Origin: JANNOG01 sp031398915
GTDB taxonomy: Bacteria > Actinomycetota > Actinomycetes > Actinomycetales > JBBAYJ01
Reading direction: 5' to 3'
DNA length: 44,952 bases
Assembly (NCBI GenBank): GCA_031398915.1
Contig: JANNOG010000105.1
Location: forward strand, 1 to 44,952
This document shows, in pieces, positions 15,204 through 23,352 of the stretch. Positions within the stretch are counted from its first letter, which is position 1; every line of letters begins with the position of its first letter. A program made the translations under genes and the position numbers. A model generated the notes under the pieces. That model saw only the letters and a list, made by a program, of their open reading frames with translations. It made no database searches and was not told the origin of the DNA.

Positions 15204-15301
15204 CGCTGCCCCGCGAACAGCTTGTACAGAACCAGTACGCCGAACCCGGCGATCGCCAGCGACGCGAGCACCAGCAGACCCAGATAGACGGCTTCGAGCA
15301 T
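15200..15301 (-). CDS. 33-residue single-pass membrane protein
   Basis: ATG at 15301, stop at 15200, 33 residues: MLEAVYLGLLVLASLAIAG then FGVLVLYKLFAGQR. It is one hydrophobic helix with a short basic tail, N-terminus likely outside. The stop overlaps the CTG start of the nitrobindin gene (CTGA), so the two are translationally coupled. The ribosome-binding site is weak. Small membrane proteins of this type are often missed by gene callers. The function is unknown. Confidence 0.6.
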   Translation of the reverse strand: MLEAVYLGLLVLASLAIAGFGVLVLYKLFAGQR

Positions 15302-15348
15302 GCGGCCGATGATACGAGGCCCGCGGTGTCCGCACCTACCCTGCCCGG

Positions 15349-15756
15349 GTGAGCATCGCGCCGAATTCATTGCCGACCTCGTCCGCGTCACGCCGCCTGG
15401 TGGTCAAGGTGACCGCCGGCGAGGAGGCGGCCGAACGCTGCTCGCAGGCCCTCACCGTGGCTGCCACCGCGGCTGCGGCGGGCGTCTCGGTGTCGTTGTG
15501 GCTGACCGGTGAGTCGGTGTGGTTGGCGGTGGCGAATGGGCCTGGCTTCGCCCTTGATCACGCCGCCGACCCCATCCAATTGGTCGAGTCGATCACCGAG
15601 GCCGCCGATGTGGGCTGCACGGTGACGGTTTGCACCCAGTGCGCCGCCCGACGCGGGATCACCCTGGGTGACCTGCGCCCCGGGGTCCGCATTTCGGGGG
15701 CCGCGTCCTTCGTCGAGGAGATCCTCGGGGAGGGCGTGACCGCGCTGGTCTATTGA
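15349..15756 (+). CDS. DsrE-family protein
   Basis: 135 residues from the GTG at 15349. The DsrE/DsrF-like alpha/beta fold is suggested by RLVVKVTAGEEAAERCSQAL, SVSLWLTGESVWLAV and the ending SFVEEILGEGVTALVY. CTVTVCTQCAARRGI carries three cysteines near the position where sulfur-relay members keep their active cysteine. In some actinobacteria a DsrE-like gene lies beside the nitrobindin gene. Its start is 48 bp from that of the 33-residue membrane protein, so the two share a divergent promoter region. A sulfur-transfer role is likely by family only. Confidence 0.8.
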   Translation: MSIAPNSLPTSSASRRLVVKVTAGEEAAERCSQALTVAATAAAAGVSVSLWLTGESVWLAVANGPGFALDHAADPIQLVESITEAADVGCTVTVCTQCAARRGITLGDLRPGVRISGAASFVEEILGEGVTALVY

Positions 15757-15817
15757 GTCCGCTGGGCGGGCTGGGCGGACTTGCAGCACGGCGATCGACT
15801 GGACTAGATTCGTACAT

Positions 15818-17374
15818 GTGTTCGACTATACGGCCTCTGACGCCGGCGACCTCACAGCGCAGTACGCGCAGGTGCTGGTCGAGGGGCTGGCCGGGGCGGC
15901 CCGGGTGCAGGCGATGACCGAGGCCATCCTGGTCACGCAGATCGCCGAACTGGCTGCCATCCGTCGCACTCAGGCGGTCGCCGAGGCGCGGGCCCGACGC
16001 GGCGCCGGCCGGACGTACTGGGGTGACGCCGACGCTGTCGAACGCGCGATCGCCGACGAGGTCGCCGCCGCCCTGAACCTCAGCCCGGTAGCCGCCGGAC
16101 AGCGCGTCGACGCCGCCGAGGCGCCCGTCCACCGGGCCCCGGCCACGCTCGAGGCCCTGGCAGACGCCCGGATCGACGCGGCCCGGGCACATCGCATCGC
16201 GGAGGGCGTTCGCCTGCTCGACGGGCCGGTCGCTGCTCGGGTCGAAGCGGACGTGCTGACGCGTGCCCCTCATCAGACCCCGGCGCAGGTGTCTGCCGGC
16301 GTCCGGCGGGCGGTGATCGCCGCCGACCCCGCCGCGGCCACCCGCGCCTACCAGCGCGCGCTACGCACCCGGCATGCTCGCATCCGGCCCGAGGACGACG
16401 GCATGGCGTCGCTGTGGCTGACTGGGCGTGCCGACCGCGTCACTGCCGCCTGGCAGACGGCTACCGCTATCGGCCTCCACCGGGTCGATCTGGCCAAGGC
16501 GGCAGCGAGCGGGGATCAGACCGGCGATGCGGGCCTTGAGCGGCTCACTCTCGAGCAGGCTAGGGCGGACGCCATGCTCGACCTTCTTGCCTCACCTGAT
16601 GGACTGCCCGACGACGGTGCCCCGGTGCCGCCGATACCCGTCGAGGTCCATGTCCTCGTCACCGCCGAGGACCTCCTCCACGCCAACCCCTCCAGCACCC
16701 AGCCCGCCAGCACCCAGCCCACCAGCACCCAGCCCACCAGCACCCGGCCCACCAGCACCCAGCCGAGGCACAGCCCGAACGACGCCCGACCTGCCGAGAT
16801 GGCCGGCTACGGACCGATCCCCGGTGGGCTGTTGGCGGATCTGCTGGATCGGGCGTCCCCGACGCCACCTGACGGAAGCCCCCGTGATCCGTCGCTCGCA
16901 CCAGTCCGGTTCACCCGATGGCTCCTTGATCCACGTGGGCTCGTCAGCGACCGAGGGACTCGCCGATACTCCACCTACCGCCCGCCCGAACCACTCGACG
17001 CTGTCATCCGCGCCCGCGACACCAGCTGTCGATTCCCTGGATGCAGCACTCCCGCAGACCGCTGTGATGTCGATCATGTGGTGCCGTACCCCAGGGGTTC
17101 CACAGAAGCAGCCAATCTGGCCGCACTGTGTCGGCGCCACCACCGCCTCAAGACCCACAACCGATGGCGGGTTCGCCAACTCCCCGGGGCCGTCGTCGAA
17201 TGGACGTCGCCGACCGGACACATGTATGTCACGCAACCACCGACGTGGACCCGCACGTACCCGATACCCAAACCCGCTGCGCCGATCCATCGCGACCCAA
17301 CACCCGGACCCACTGCCGAACCCGTACCGTCTGACGAGCAGGGCACGAGGGTCAGCGAGCAGGCTCCTTTCTAG
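15818..17374 (+). CDS. DUF222 / HNH endonuclease family protein
   Basis: 518 residues from the GTG at 15818. It has the N-terminal DUF222 helical domain (13E12-repeat family) and a C-terminal HNH nuclease motif: CRFPGCSTPADRCDVDHVV, then AALCRRHHRLKTHNRW. The zinc-binding cysteines and the catalytic DH..H pattern look intact. A Ser-Thr-Gln-Pro repeat lies between the domains at about residues 290-318. Families of these proteins occur in many copies per actinobacterial genome and their biological role is unsettled. Its stop overlaps the convergent GH13 gene by 4 bp. Confidence 0.9.
   Translation: MFDYTASDAGDLTAQYAQVLVEGLAGAARVQAMTEAILVTQIAELAAIRRTQAVAEARARRGAGRTYWGDADAVERAIADEVAAALNLSPVAAGQRVDAAEAPVHRAPATLEALADARIDAARAHRIAEGVRLLDGPVAARVEADVLTRAPHQTPAQVSAGVRRAVIAADPAAATRAYQRALRTRHARIRPEDDGMASLWLTGRADRVTAAWQTATAIGLHRVDLAKAAASGDQTGDAGLERLTLEQARADAMLDLLASPDGLPDDGAPVPPIPVEVHVLVTAEDLLHANPSSTQPASTQPTSTQPTSTRPTSTQPRHSPNDARPAEMAGYGPIPGGLLADLLDRASPTPPDGSPRDPSLAPVRFTRWLLDPRGLVSDRGTRRYSTYRPPEPLDAVIRARDTSCRFPGCSTPADRCDVDHVVPYPRGSTEAANLAALCRRHHRLKTHNRWRVRQLPGAVVEWTSPTGHMYVTQPPTWTRTYPIPKPAAPIHRDPTPGPTAEPVPSDEQGTRVSEQAPF
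16691..16765. repeat. Five 15-bp tandem repeats in the DUF222 gene
   Basis: Units at 16691, 16706, 16721, 16736 and 16751, consensus accagcacccagccc, each encoding STQP(A/T) or a variant. They form the linker between DUF222 and the HNH domain. Confidence 0.9.
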
Positions 17375-19623
17375 TGCCTGCCGGTGCCTGGTGGCGTGGT
17401 GGCCTGGTGGCCGGTCGGGAAGTCCGAGCGCTCGGCAGGCACGCGTTCGACCAGGCACATTCCCTGGTGCGCGGTCAGCGCCACGGCCAGGCAGTTATTC
17501 GCGTCGACGGTCGCCATCACGGTCCCAGACAGCGCATCGACCATGACCGTGCCGGGCGCGAGGTGCTCACTGCGCCACCCCGCAACCGCCTCGGTGTCGG
17601 TGAAGTTGAGGACAGTCACCTGTGTACCCAGATCTCCGTCCAGGGCATGCACCATGGCCAGGACACCAGGGTGCGAGACCAGCGGGACATCGAGCTGACG
17701 CGCAGCTGCGATGCCGTAGCGCCGGCGGATCTCCAGGACACGTTGCAGTCGACGCGCGAACGACGTCGCGTCCGTCAACTGCTCGTCCAGGCTCCCGTAC
17801 AGACTGCGCCCCCGCGGAACACCCGACACCGACTGGGTAGCCGCAGGATCAGCGCCGATGAGGTCGTGGGCACCACGATTGATCCACCGGGTGTCTCCGG
17901 TTGCCAGCAGATCACCGGCCTCCTCGGCCTCCAGGGTCAGCATTCCCGTGATGTCCCACCCCGACAGCGCCAGCACCCCGGGCTGCAGTCCGTTGAACAT
18001 CGCCAACAGCAGGTGCGCGGCTCGGATCCGTTCGACATCGAGGGCTGAGAGTTCGTCGTCGGGACGTAGCCCCATCGCGGCCGCGATCACACTGACCGTG
18101 GTGCAGGCGATCCCATTGGTGGTGAACACCATATTGAACCCCCCGTCACTGACCAGCGATCCGGTGAGGTCGGCCTGTATCCGCTCGGCGAGCTGAAGCC
18201 CCGACAGCTCGGTCCCGCCGAAGGCGAACACGTCGGTTGCGTGGCGTCGGCGGAAGTGGATCAGTTCGTAGGTCAGCTCGTCGTGGTTCTGCAGGGCATG
18301 CACCAACGACGCCGGATCGACGCCCATGTCCAGACCCAGATTCAGGGTGAGGCGCAAGAACTCCACGTTCTGAGTCACGAGAGCATGGTGATATGCGGGT
18401 CGATTGACGAAGTCGTACGACAGATCAGGACCCGAGGCGGAGGCGCTGAGTATGTCGTCGATCGACAAATTCAGCTCTTGGAAGGTGAATCCGCCCATCT
18501 TGCGCACCATGCCGGCGATAACGTGGTTGGCAGCATCGGACAGGGGATGACCCTCGGACCACGCCGGGTCGCCACCCGCGCTGCGCTCGATACCCAAGAA
18601 CCCGTTCGCGTCCAGGCGCAGTGCACCGGCGCCCAGATCAGCCAGTGAGTGCAGGGCGTCGCCGACGACCATCCTCATCCCGGCGAACGTCGGGTCCAAC
18701 CAGTTGATGGACGGCTGCCCCTCCTTGAAATAGTGCAGATACACCCATCGCCGCTCGACCCCGTCGACCCCCCGCACGGGCGCGGTGGCACTCCAATTGG
18801 TCTCCTTCACACCCTTGTCGTAGAAGATGACGCGCTGCAGCCGACCGACGATGAATCCGGCCCGCTCCAGCAGTTCTTCCGTCGCTTCGTCGACATTGAC
18901 GGAGTCTCGGCCCTCGGGTACGTCGGGCAGCATCGCCCAATACTCGGCCGGGATCTGCACCATGTGATAGATCCCCGGATAGTCGCCGTCGTTCATCTCG
19001 GCCAGTCGGAAATCCGCACCCTTACCGGTATGACCGGGGACGATATCGTCGATGATGGTGCCGCCGAATCGCGCGGCCACGTCACACAAGTGTCGATACT
19101 GCTCTTCGGTACCGAACACCGGGTCGATCTGGGTACTGATCCGATCGAAGTGACCATCGATGGTGGGCGTCGCATTCCAGCCCCGCAGTCCACCCGCGCG
19201 CTTGACCGGGCCGGTGTGGACGGCCTCGATGCCGACCTGACGAAACGCCTGCCACAGGTCTTCGTCAGCGAGAGTGTCGAGGAACGTCCGACCCTCCTCG
19301 GTGATCAAGGAGGAGGCATAGGCGGTGAACCACACCGAGGCGGTCCTCACCGCCATGCGCGGGTCCGGGTTGGCGTACGGGTTGCGCCACATGCTCGCTT
19401 GAGCCGTGAACTGGCGCGCCATCACACCCGCGTCTCGCAACATCGACTGCCGGCGCAACCACTCGACATAGTGGAGGTTGGTGCTGTCGCAGCCGGCGCC
19501 GGGAAGGTCTTCCACGCTGCCGTGGTGACGGTCCAGGCGACCCTGCGGGCGGGCCATCGTCGAGCGGGTTCCGAGCAGTTGCCCGTCGTAGGCACCCAAC
19601 TCAGGGGGGGTTGCGATTGACAC
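17371..19623 (-). CDS. GH13-family alpha-glucan or trehalose-related enzyme, atypical
   Basis: 750 residues from the GTG at 19623, with GAGG five bases upstream. An alpha-amylase-type (beta/alpha)8 barrel starts near residue 125. The catalytic residues are Asp338 in GALRLDANGF (nucleophile), Glu383 in GFTFQELNLS (acid/base) and Asp448 in ALQNHDELTYEL. The first conserved region is GTIIDDIVPGHTG, lacking the usual DxxxNH. VHTGPVKRAGGLRGW and FVNRPAYHHALVTQNVEF are unusual. A C-terminal beta domain ends the protein. It resembles trehalose-synthase/maltosyltransferase-like GH13 proteins, but I cannot assign substrate or reaction. It is cytoplasmic: no signal peptide is visible. Confidence 0.82.
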   Translation of the reverse strand: MSIATPPELGAYDGQLLGTRSTMARPQGRLDRHHGSVEDLPGAGCDSTNLHYVEWLRRQSMLRDAGVMARQFTAQASMWRNPYANPDPRMAVRTASVWFTAYASSLITEEGRTFLDTLADEDLWQAFRQVGIEAVHTGPVKRAGGLRGWNATPTIDGHFDRISTQIDPVFGTEEQYRHLCDVAARFGGTIIDDIVPGHTGKGADFRLAEMNDGDYPGIYHMVQIPAEYWAMLPDVPEGRDSVNVDEATEELLERAGFIVGRLQRVIFYDKGVKETNWSATAPVRGVDGVERRWVYLHYFKEGQPSINWLDPTFAGMRMVVGDALHSLADLGAGALRLDANGFLGIERSAGGDPAWSEGHPLSDAANHVIAGMVRKMGGFTFQELNLSIDDILSASASGPDLSYDFVNRPAYHHALVTQNVEFLRLTLNLGLDMGVDPASLVHALQNHDELTYELIHFRRRHATDVFAFGGTELSGLQLAERIQADLTGSLVSDGGFNMVFTTNGIACTTVSVIAAAMGLRPDDELSALDVERIRAAHLLLAMFNGLQPGVLALSGWDITGMLTLEAEEAGDLLATGDTRWINRGAHDLIGADPAATQSVSGVPRGRSLYGSLDEQLTDATSFARRLQRVLEIRRRYGIAAARQLDVPLVSHPGVLAMVHALDGDLGTQVTVLNFTDTEAVAGWRSEHLAPGTVMVDALSGTVMATVDANNCLAVALTAHQGMCLVERVPAERSDFPTGHQATTPPGTGRH

Positions 19624-19796
19624 TCTGACCTCGCTGTCATGACGTCACGGATACTCGGGTGCGCACTGCCGACCGGCTCAGCCCCTGAGGCCGCGCGTGA
19701 CGTTACACCGGTCGATCTGTACGCCGTACGGGGTATCGGTCGGTGTCCTCCGCGAGTTGAGGACGTTGCCCCGAACGTGCCACTCCCACTGCACGT
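19624..19796. other. 173-bp intergenic region upstream of the GH13 gene
   Basis: It lies between the membrane-protein stop (19797) and the GH13 start, both on the minus strand, so it should hold the GH13 promoter. Visible elements are an 8-bp palindrome TGACGTCA just upstream of the start, CTCAG-ccc-CTGAG at 19677-19689 and GTACG-c-CGTAC further out. None matches a regulator site I recognise. Confidence 0.35.
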
Positions 19797-20534
19797 TCAG
19801 CTGACGAAACGTGACATCGCGTAGGCAGCCAGACCCGCCGCCAGCACCGACGCGACTCCGGCCGCCACCCCCGCGCGTGTCGAGTCGCCTACCGAACGGC
19901 GGAACAGAACGTCGATTCCCAGGGTGGCGATGCCCGCCGCGCCGCCGACGATGAGGCCGGTCGGGACCTCGATCGAGTTGAACCCGCCGGTGGTGGCAGC
20001 GCCCGACAGCGCGGCCGCGACCACGCCGACACCCACCACGACCACTCGGGGCCACGGCGCCAGAGCCACCACGGTCGCCGCCGCACAGCCCGCCGCACCC
20101 GCCGCGTTCACGCCGCCGTCAGGGGCCAGGGTGAGGGCGACCAACCATCCGACACCAAGGATGACCAGCGTCTGGCCCATCACGGTCGCCGAGACGGACT
20201 CGACCAATCGGGGCCGACCGTCGCGACGTAACATCTGATGACCAAAGGCCAGGATCACGCCGACCGCGAGTGATGTCGGCAACCATCCCAGCAGGTCAGG
20301 GCCGCGCAGAAACGACATCACGACCGTGACGGCACCGGTGACCGCTACCACCACGCCGACTCCCCAACCGACCGGTACAGCAAGTAGTCGGGTCCACCCC
20401 ACCCCCATCACACAGCACGCGACGACCAGAACCAGCGCCAGTCCCGTCTGTCCCAGCAGACCGACGAAACCGACCGATGCGGCACCCGCGAGGGCCCCCG
20501 CGGTCATGAGCAGGCGCGCTAGCACGTCCGGCAT
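19797..20534 (-). CDS. Polytopic membrane protein of unknown function
   Basis: About 245 residues from the ATG at 20534; ATG 20585 is an upstream alternative with no better ribosome-binding site. Seven or eight hydrophobic segments rich in Gly, Ala and Val fill the protein (AGALAGAASVGFVGLLGQ, WGVGVVVAVTGAVTVVM, VVVVGVGVVAAALSGA). One charged cytosolic loop contains LRRDGRPRLVES. No family motif is recognised. It is divergent from glnR with 75 bp between starts. Confidence 0.7.
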   Translation of the reverse strand: MPDVLARLLMTAGALAGAASVGFVGLLGQTGLALVLVVACCVMGVGWTRLLAVPVGWGVGVVVAVTGAVTVVMSFLRGPDLLGWLPTSLAVGVILAFGHQMLRRDGRPRLVESVSATVMGQTLVILGVGWLVALTLAPDGGVNAAGAAGCAAATVVALAPWPRVVVVGVGVVAAALSGAATTGGFNSIEVPTGLIVGGAAGIATLGIDVLFRRSVGDSTRAGVAAGVASVLAAGLAAYAMSRFVS

Positions 20535-20609
20535 CGTGCCACGCCCTATCCTTCGGGGGTCCCCGGCGGCACCGCTCGCCGTCATCACAGTCGTGGAGGT
20601 GCAGCGCAT

Positions 20610-21341
20610 ATGGCCCATCTGGCGCTGCTGGGCAACCCGTTGATACCGCCATCGGATGTCCTCCCGGCCCTTGCACTGCTGGCCCACCGGGTGCGTGTAC
20701 TGCCCGCCGAGCCGGGATCCCTGGTCGACCTGGTCGACTGCGAGGCGCTACTGATCGACGCCCGATCGGACCTGGCGGGTGCCCGATCGCTGACCCGCCT
20801 GATGCAATCCGTGCCCGACCCCGTCCCCGTGATCGTCGTCATCACCGAGGGTGGCCTGGCGGCGATCTCGAGTGACTGGGGCTTGAGTGACGTCGTGCTG
20901 TCGGGCGCCGGACCCGGCGAGGTCGACGCACGCCTGCGGCTGGCGCTCGGCCGAGCGGACGCCAATGCCAACACCGTCGACACCCCCGGCGAGATCGTCG
21001 CCGGCGAGGTCGTCATCGACGAGTCCTCGTACACCGCCCGGGTGCGCACCCGGCTGCTGGACCTCACGTACAAGGAATTCGAACTGTTGAAGTTCCTCGC
21101 CCAGCACCCCGGTCGGGTCTACACCAGAGCCCAACTGCTGCAGGAGGTCTGGGGTTACGACTACTTCGGTGGCACCCGGACAGTGGACGTCCACGTCCGA
21201 CGCCTGCGCGCCAAACTCGGCTCCGAGCACGAACACCTGATCGGCACCGTACGCAACGTCGGCTACCGGTTGACCGTGGCACGCGAACCGGCGAACCCGG
21301 CCACCGATGTGGTGGCCGGGCCCGTCCAGGTGGTCCGCTAG
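20610..21341 (+). CDS. glnR: GlnR-type orphan OmpR-family regulator
   Basis: 243 residues from the ATG at 20610, preceded by GGAGGT. The N-terminal receiver-like domain (PALALLAHRVRVLPAEPGSL, LLIDARSDLAGARSL, VVITEGGLAAISSDWGLSDV) matches actinobacterial GlnR, whose receiver dimerises without phosphorylation; the usual acidic pocket is incomplete here. The winged-helix domain is highly conserved: LDLTYKEFELLKFLAQHPG, YTRAQLLQEVWGYDYFGG and GTVRNVGYRLTV. GlnR controls nitrogen assimilation genes in actinobacteria and competes with PhoP at some promoters. It is convergent with the nucleotidase gene. No kinase gene is adjacent, as expected. Confidence 0.92.
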   Translation: MAHLALLGNPLIPPSDVLPALALLAHRVRVLPAEPGSLVDLVDCEALLIDARSDLAGARSLTRLMQSVPDPVPVIVVITEGGLAAISSDWGLSDVVLSGAGPGEVDARLRLALGRADANANTVDTPGEIVAGEVVIDESSYTARVRTRLLDLTYKEFELLKFLAQHPGRVYTRAQLLQEVWGYDYFGGTRTVDVHVRRLRAKLGSEHEHLIGTVRNVGYRLTVAREPANPATDVVAGPVQVVR

Positions 21342-21353
21342 TACCGGATCCGC

Positions 21354-21375
21354 GGTAACCAGATCCGTTGGTACC
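21354..21375. terminator. Hairpin between convergent glnR and nucleotidase genes
   Basis: GGTA (21354-21357) and CCA (21359-21361) pair with TGG (21369-21371) and TACC (21372-21375), with one bulged A. It lies in the 46 bp between two convergent stops, where a bidirectional terminator is expected. There is no U-rich tail. Confidence 0.35.
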
Positions 21376-21387
21376 GGACCGACGACG

Positions 21388-23208
21388 TCACGGGGCGGGC
21401 GTGACGATCGTGATCCGTCCCTCGCCCGCCTCCGGGTAGTCGGCCGCGCTGATGACGCCGCCGAGGTCCTCCGTCACGTAGCTGATCAGGGCCTGGGTGT
21501 AGCTCTCACCCAGGCGGGTGAACGGCACCACGGGGTAGGCGTCGCCGCCGGCCAGTGAGAAGTCGTTCGACGCGATGGTCAGGGTGATCGGTGCAGCCAC
21601 CCCGTCCGCAACGACCACGGTGCCGTCGTCGAGAACGACGTCGGTGATCCGGGCCCCGGCAACGGTCTGGACCGCACCCGCCGTGACCCGCGGCTGGCGC
21701 GAGGTGTCGATGGTGTAGCTGAATCCGGCAGCCTGGACGAAGCCACCGTCGGCCCCGGCCGGCAACCCGATCGCACCCTCTTCGAGGATCTGGCGGAAGG
21801 TCTCGGCCGGTACGTCGGGTGCGATCGAGACGAAGTTCGTCGAGAACGCAGCCACCTGGAAGGCCGTCGCAACGGTGAACGGACCTGCCGGCACATCCAC
21901 CTCACCGCGGATTCCGCCGCCGTTCTGGAAGGCGACCTGCGGGGTGGGCAGGCCGAACTCGGCAGCGCGCTCGGTGGCCGACGCCAACATCGAGTCGGCG
22001 AGAAGGTTGCCGCAGTTGCTCTCGGCCTTACGGACGTCGTTGCGCTCGCACTGCAACACGACCTCGCTGGTGGCAAGGACGTTGCTGCCCTGCTCTGCGA
22101 CGTACGCAGCCACCGGCTCCTGGATCTCGCGCTTGGCCCTGCGGTCCTCACGGGCCGCTGCGGGTCCGGCAGCGGTGATCACGACAGGACCCGAGGCGAA
22201 CTGGTCCCAGCCCAGGACGTTGCCCTCGCGGTCGAAGTTGACGACCAGGCGACCGAGGTACTCGTAGTTGCCGTCGGTGGTGACCACGGGAACCGTCGCG
22301 CCGTCGGCGCTGATCGCGACCTGCGGGTAGGACCCGAAGACCTGCGACTCGTCGCCGGGCACCAGCAGGTCACCCTCGGCGGTGTCGGCGAGCAGCTCGC
22401 CGCCGCCGCCGCCGATGACGATGTCGATCCCGCTCAGTTGCGGGATCAGGGCCAGCTCGGTCGCCAACCCCTGCAGGTGCGACACCAGGATGATCTTGTT
22501 GACGCCGCTGTGGCGAAGCCGGTCGATCTCGGTCTGGGCAGCCAGCCGCAGGTCATCGCTGACCTGCACGGTGACCGGTGACGAGATCTGCGGCAGCGTC
22601 GGCGTCGTCAGCCCGACCACACCGATCCTCTGGCCTCGTTCGACGATGACCTCGCTGCGGAGCAGATCACGACCCACTCGAAGGGACAGCTGCGGGTCGG
22701 CGGAGAAGTCGAGGTTGGCCGATACGAAGTTGGCACGTCCGACGTTGTCGACGAACTCGTCGAACACGTCGGGGCCGAAGTCGAATTCGTGGTTGCCGAT
22801 CGCCAGCGTGTCGTAGCCGATCTGCTGGACTGCCTCGGCGTCGTAGAACGGGGCGCCCGGCTGCCGGGAGGCCTGGAAGGCGAGTCCCGCAAGGAAGTTG
22901 TCACCGGAGTTGAGGACGACCACACCGCGCCGGCGGGCCTGACCCTCGGCCGGGCGACCACTCACCGCCTCGTCCTTCAGCTCGTCCACCTTGCCGATGA
23001 ACCGTGAGATGCCGCCGTACTCGACACCGGAGACGGTGCGCGGCAGCAGCGAGGACTCACCGTCGTTGTTGTGCAGGATCGTCAACGTGAAGGCCGGCCG
23101 GGTCGAGGTCGTGGTGTCGTGGGCGGACGCCGAGGTGGTCGCCAATGTGGCAGCGACGGCGAGGCCGGCCGCCAGGGCAACCAGCGCGCGGCTGGGACGA
23201 GCAGACAT
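21388..23208 (-). CDS. Secreted 5'-nucleotidase / 2',3'-cyclic phosphodiesterase
   Basis: 606 residues from the ATG at 23208, with AGGAG five bases upstream. A signal peptide (hydrophobic run LVALAAGLAVAATLATTSASA) is followed by a calcineurin-like metallophosphoesterase domain: TILHNNDGE, VVLNSGDNFLAG, LAIGNHEFDFG and ILVSHLQG carry the metal ligands. The first motif has N-N-D rather than the usual T-N-D. The C-terminal UshA-type 5'-nucleotidase domain contains ESNCGNLLADSML, VAFQNGGGIRGE and TIASNDFSLAGGDAYP. It releases phosphate from extracellular nucleotides. The tandem PHO box just upstream suggests induction at low phosphate. Confidence 0.93.
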   Translation of the reverse strand: MSARPSRALVALAAGLAVAATLATTSASAHDTTTSTRPAFTLTILHNNDGESSLLPRTVSGVEYGGISRFIGKVDELKDEAVSGRPAEGQARRRGVVVLNSGDNFLAGLAFQASRQPGAPFYDAEAVQQIGYDTLAIGNHEFDFGPDVFDEFVDNVGRANFVSANLDFSADPQLSLRVGRDLLRSEVIVERGQRIGVVGLTTPTLPQISSPVTVQVSDDLRLAAQTEIDRLRHSGVNKIILVSHLQGLATELALIPQLSGIDIVIGGGGGELLADTAEGDLLVPGDESQVFGSYPQVAISADGATVPVVTTDGNYEYLGRLVVNFDREGNVLGWDQFASGPVVITAAGPAAAREDRRAKREIQEPVAAYVAEQGSNVLATSEVVLQCERNDVRKAESNCGNLLADSMLASATERAAEFGLPTPQVAFQNGGGIRGEVDVPAGPFTVATAFQVAAFSTNFVSIAPDVPAETFRQILEEGAIGLPAGADGGFVQAAGFSYTIDTSRQPRVTAGAVQTVAGARITDVVLDDGTVVVADGVAAPITLTIASNDFSLAGGDAYPVVPFTRLGESYTQALISYVTEDLGGVISAADYPEAGEGRITIVTPAP

Positions 23209-23251
23209 ATCACTCCTTGAAGGATGAGGGGGAACACCTCACTCAGCGCCA

Positions 23252-23295
23252 CCGTGATGACCACCACCTGACATCCAGGTGAACGGCAGGTGACA
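23252..23295 (-). promoter_or_regulatory. Tandem PHO box, four 11-bp direct repeats
   Basis: On the minus strand four adjoining 11-mers are TGTCACCTGCC / GTTCACCTGGA / TGTCAGGTGGT / GGTCATCACGG. All have TCA at positions 3-5. The Streptomyces PhoP consensus is G(G/T)TCAYYYR(G/C)G; the second unit fits it at 10 of 11 positions, the first at 9. The array is 44-87 bp upstream of the nucleotidase start and 58 bp from the mshD GTG. It can therefore serve both the nucleotidase and the divergent mshD-ppk unit. An embedded dyad CACCTG-N5-CAGGTG (23265-23281) could be read as a separate site. Confidence 0.68.
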
Positions 23296-23352
23296 TGTTG
23301 TCGGGAGCGTGATCCAAGCGCGCCGGACGACGAGCGGATCTACCCTCACCGG

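Noticed and set aside
16428..17546. A 372-codon plus-strand frame within the DUF222 gene
   Set aside because: It is an alternate frame of the DUF222 protein, Pro/Arg-rich, with no domain. The HNH motif is in the other frame.
23290..23352. Upstream ATG extension of mshD (21 extra residues)
   Set aside because: It starts inside the PHO-box region and the extra residues do not resemble MshD. The GTG at 23353 gives the normal N-terminus.
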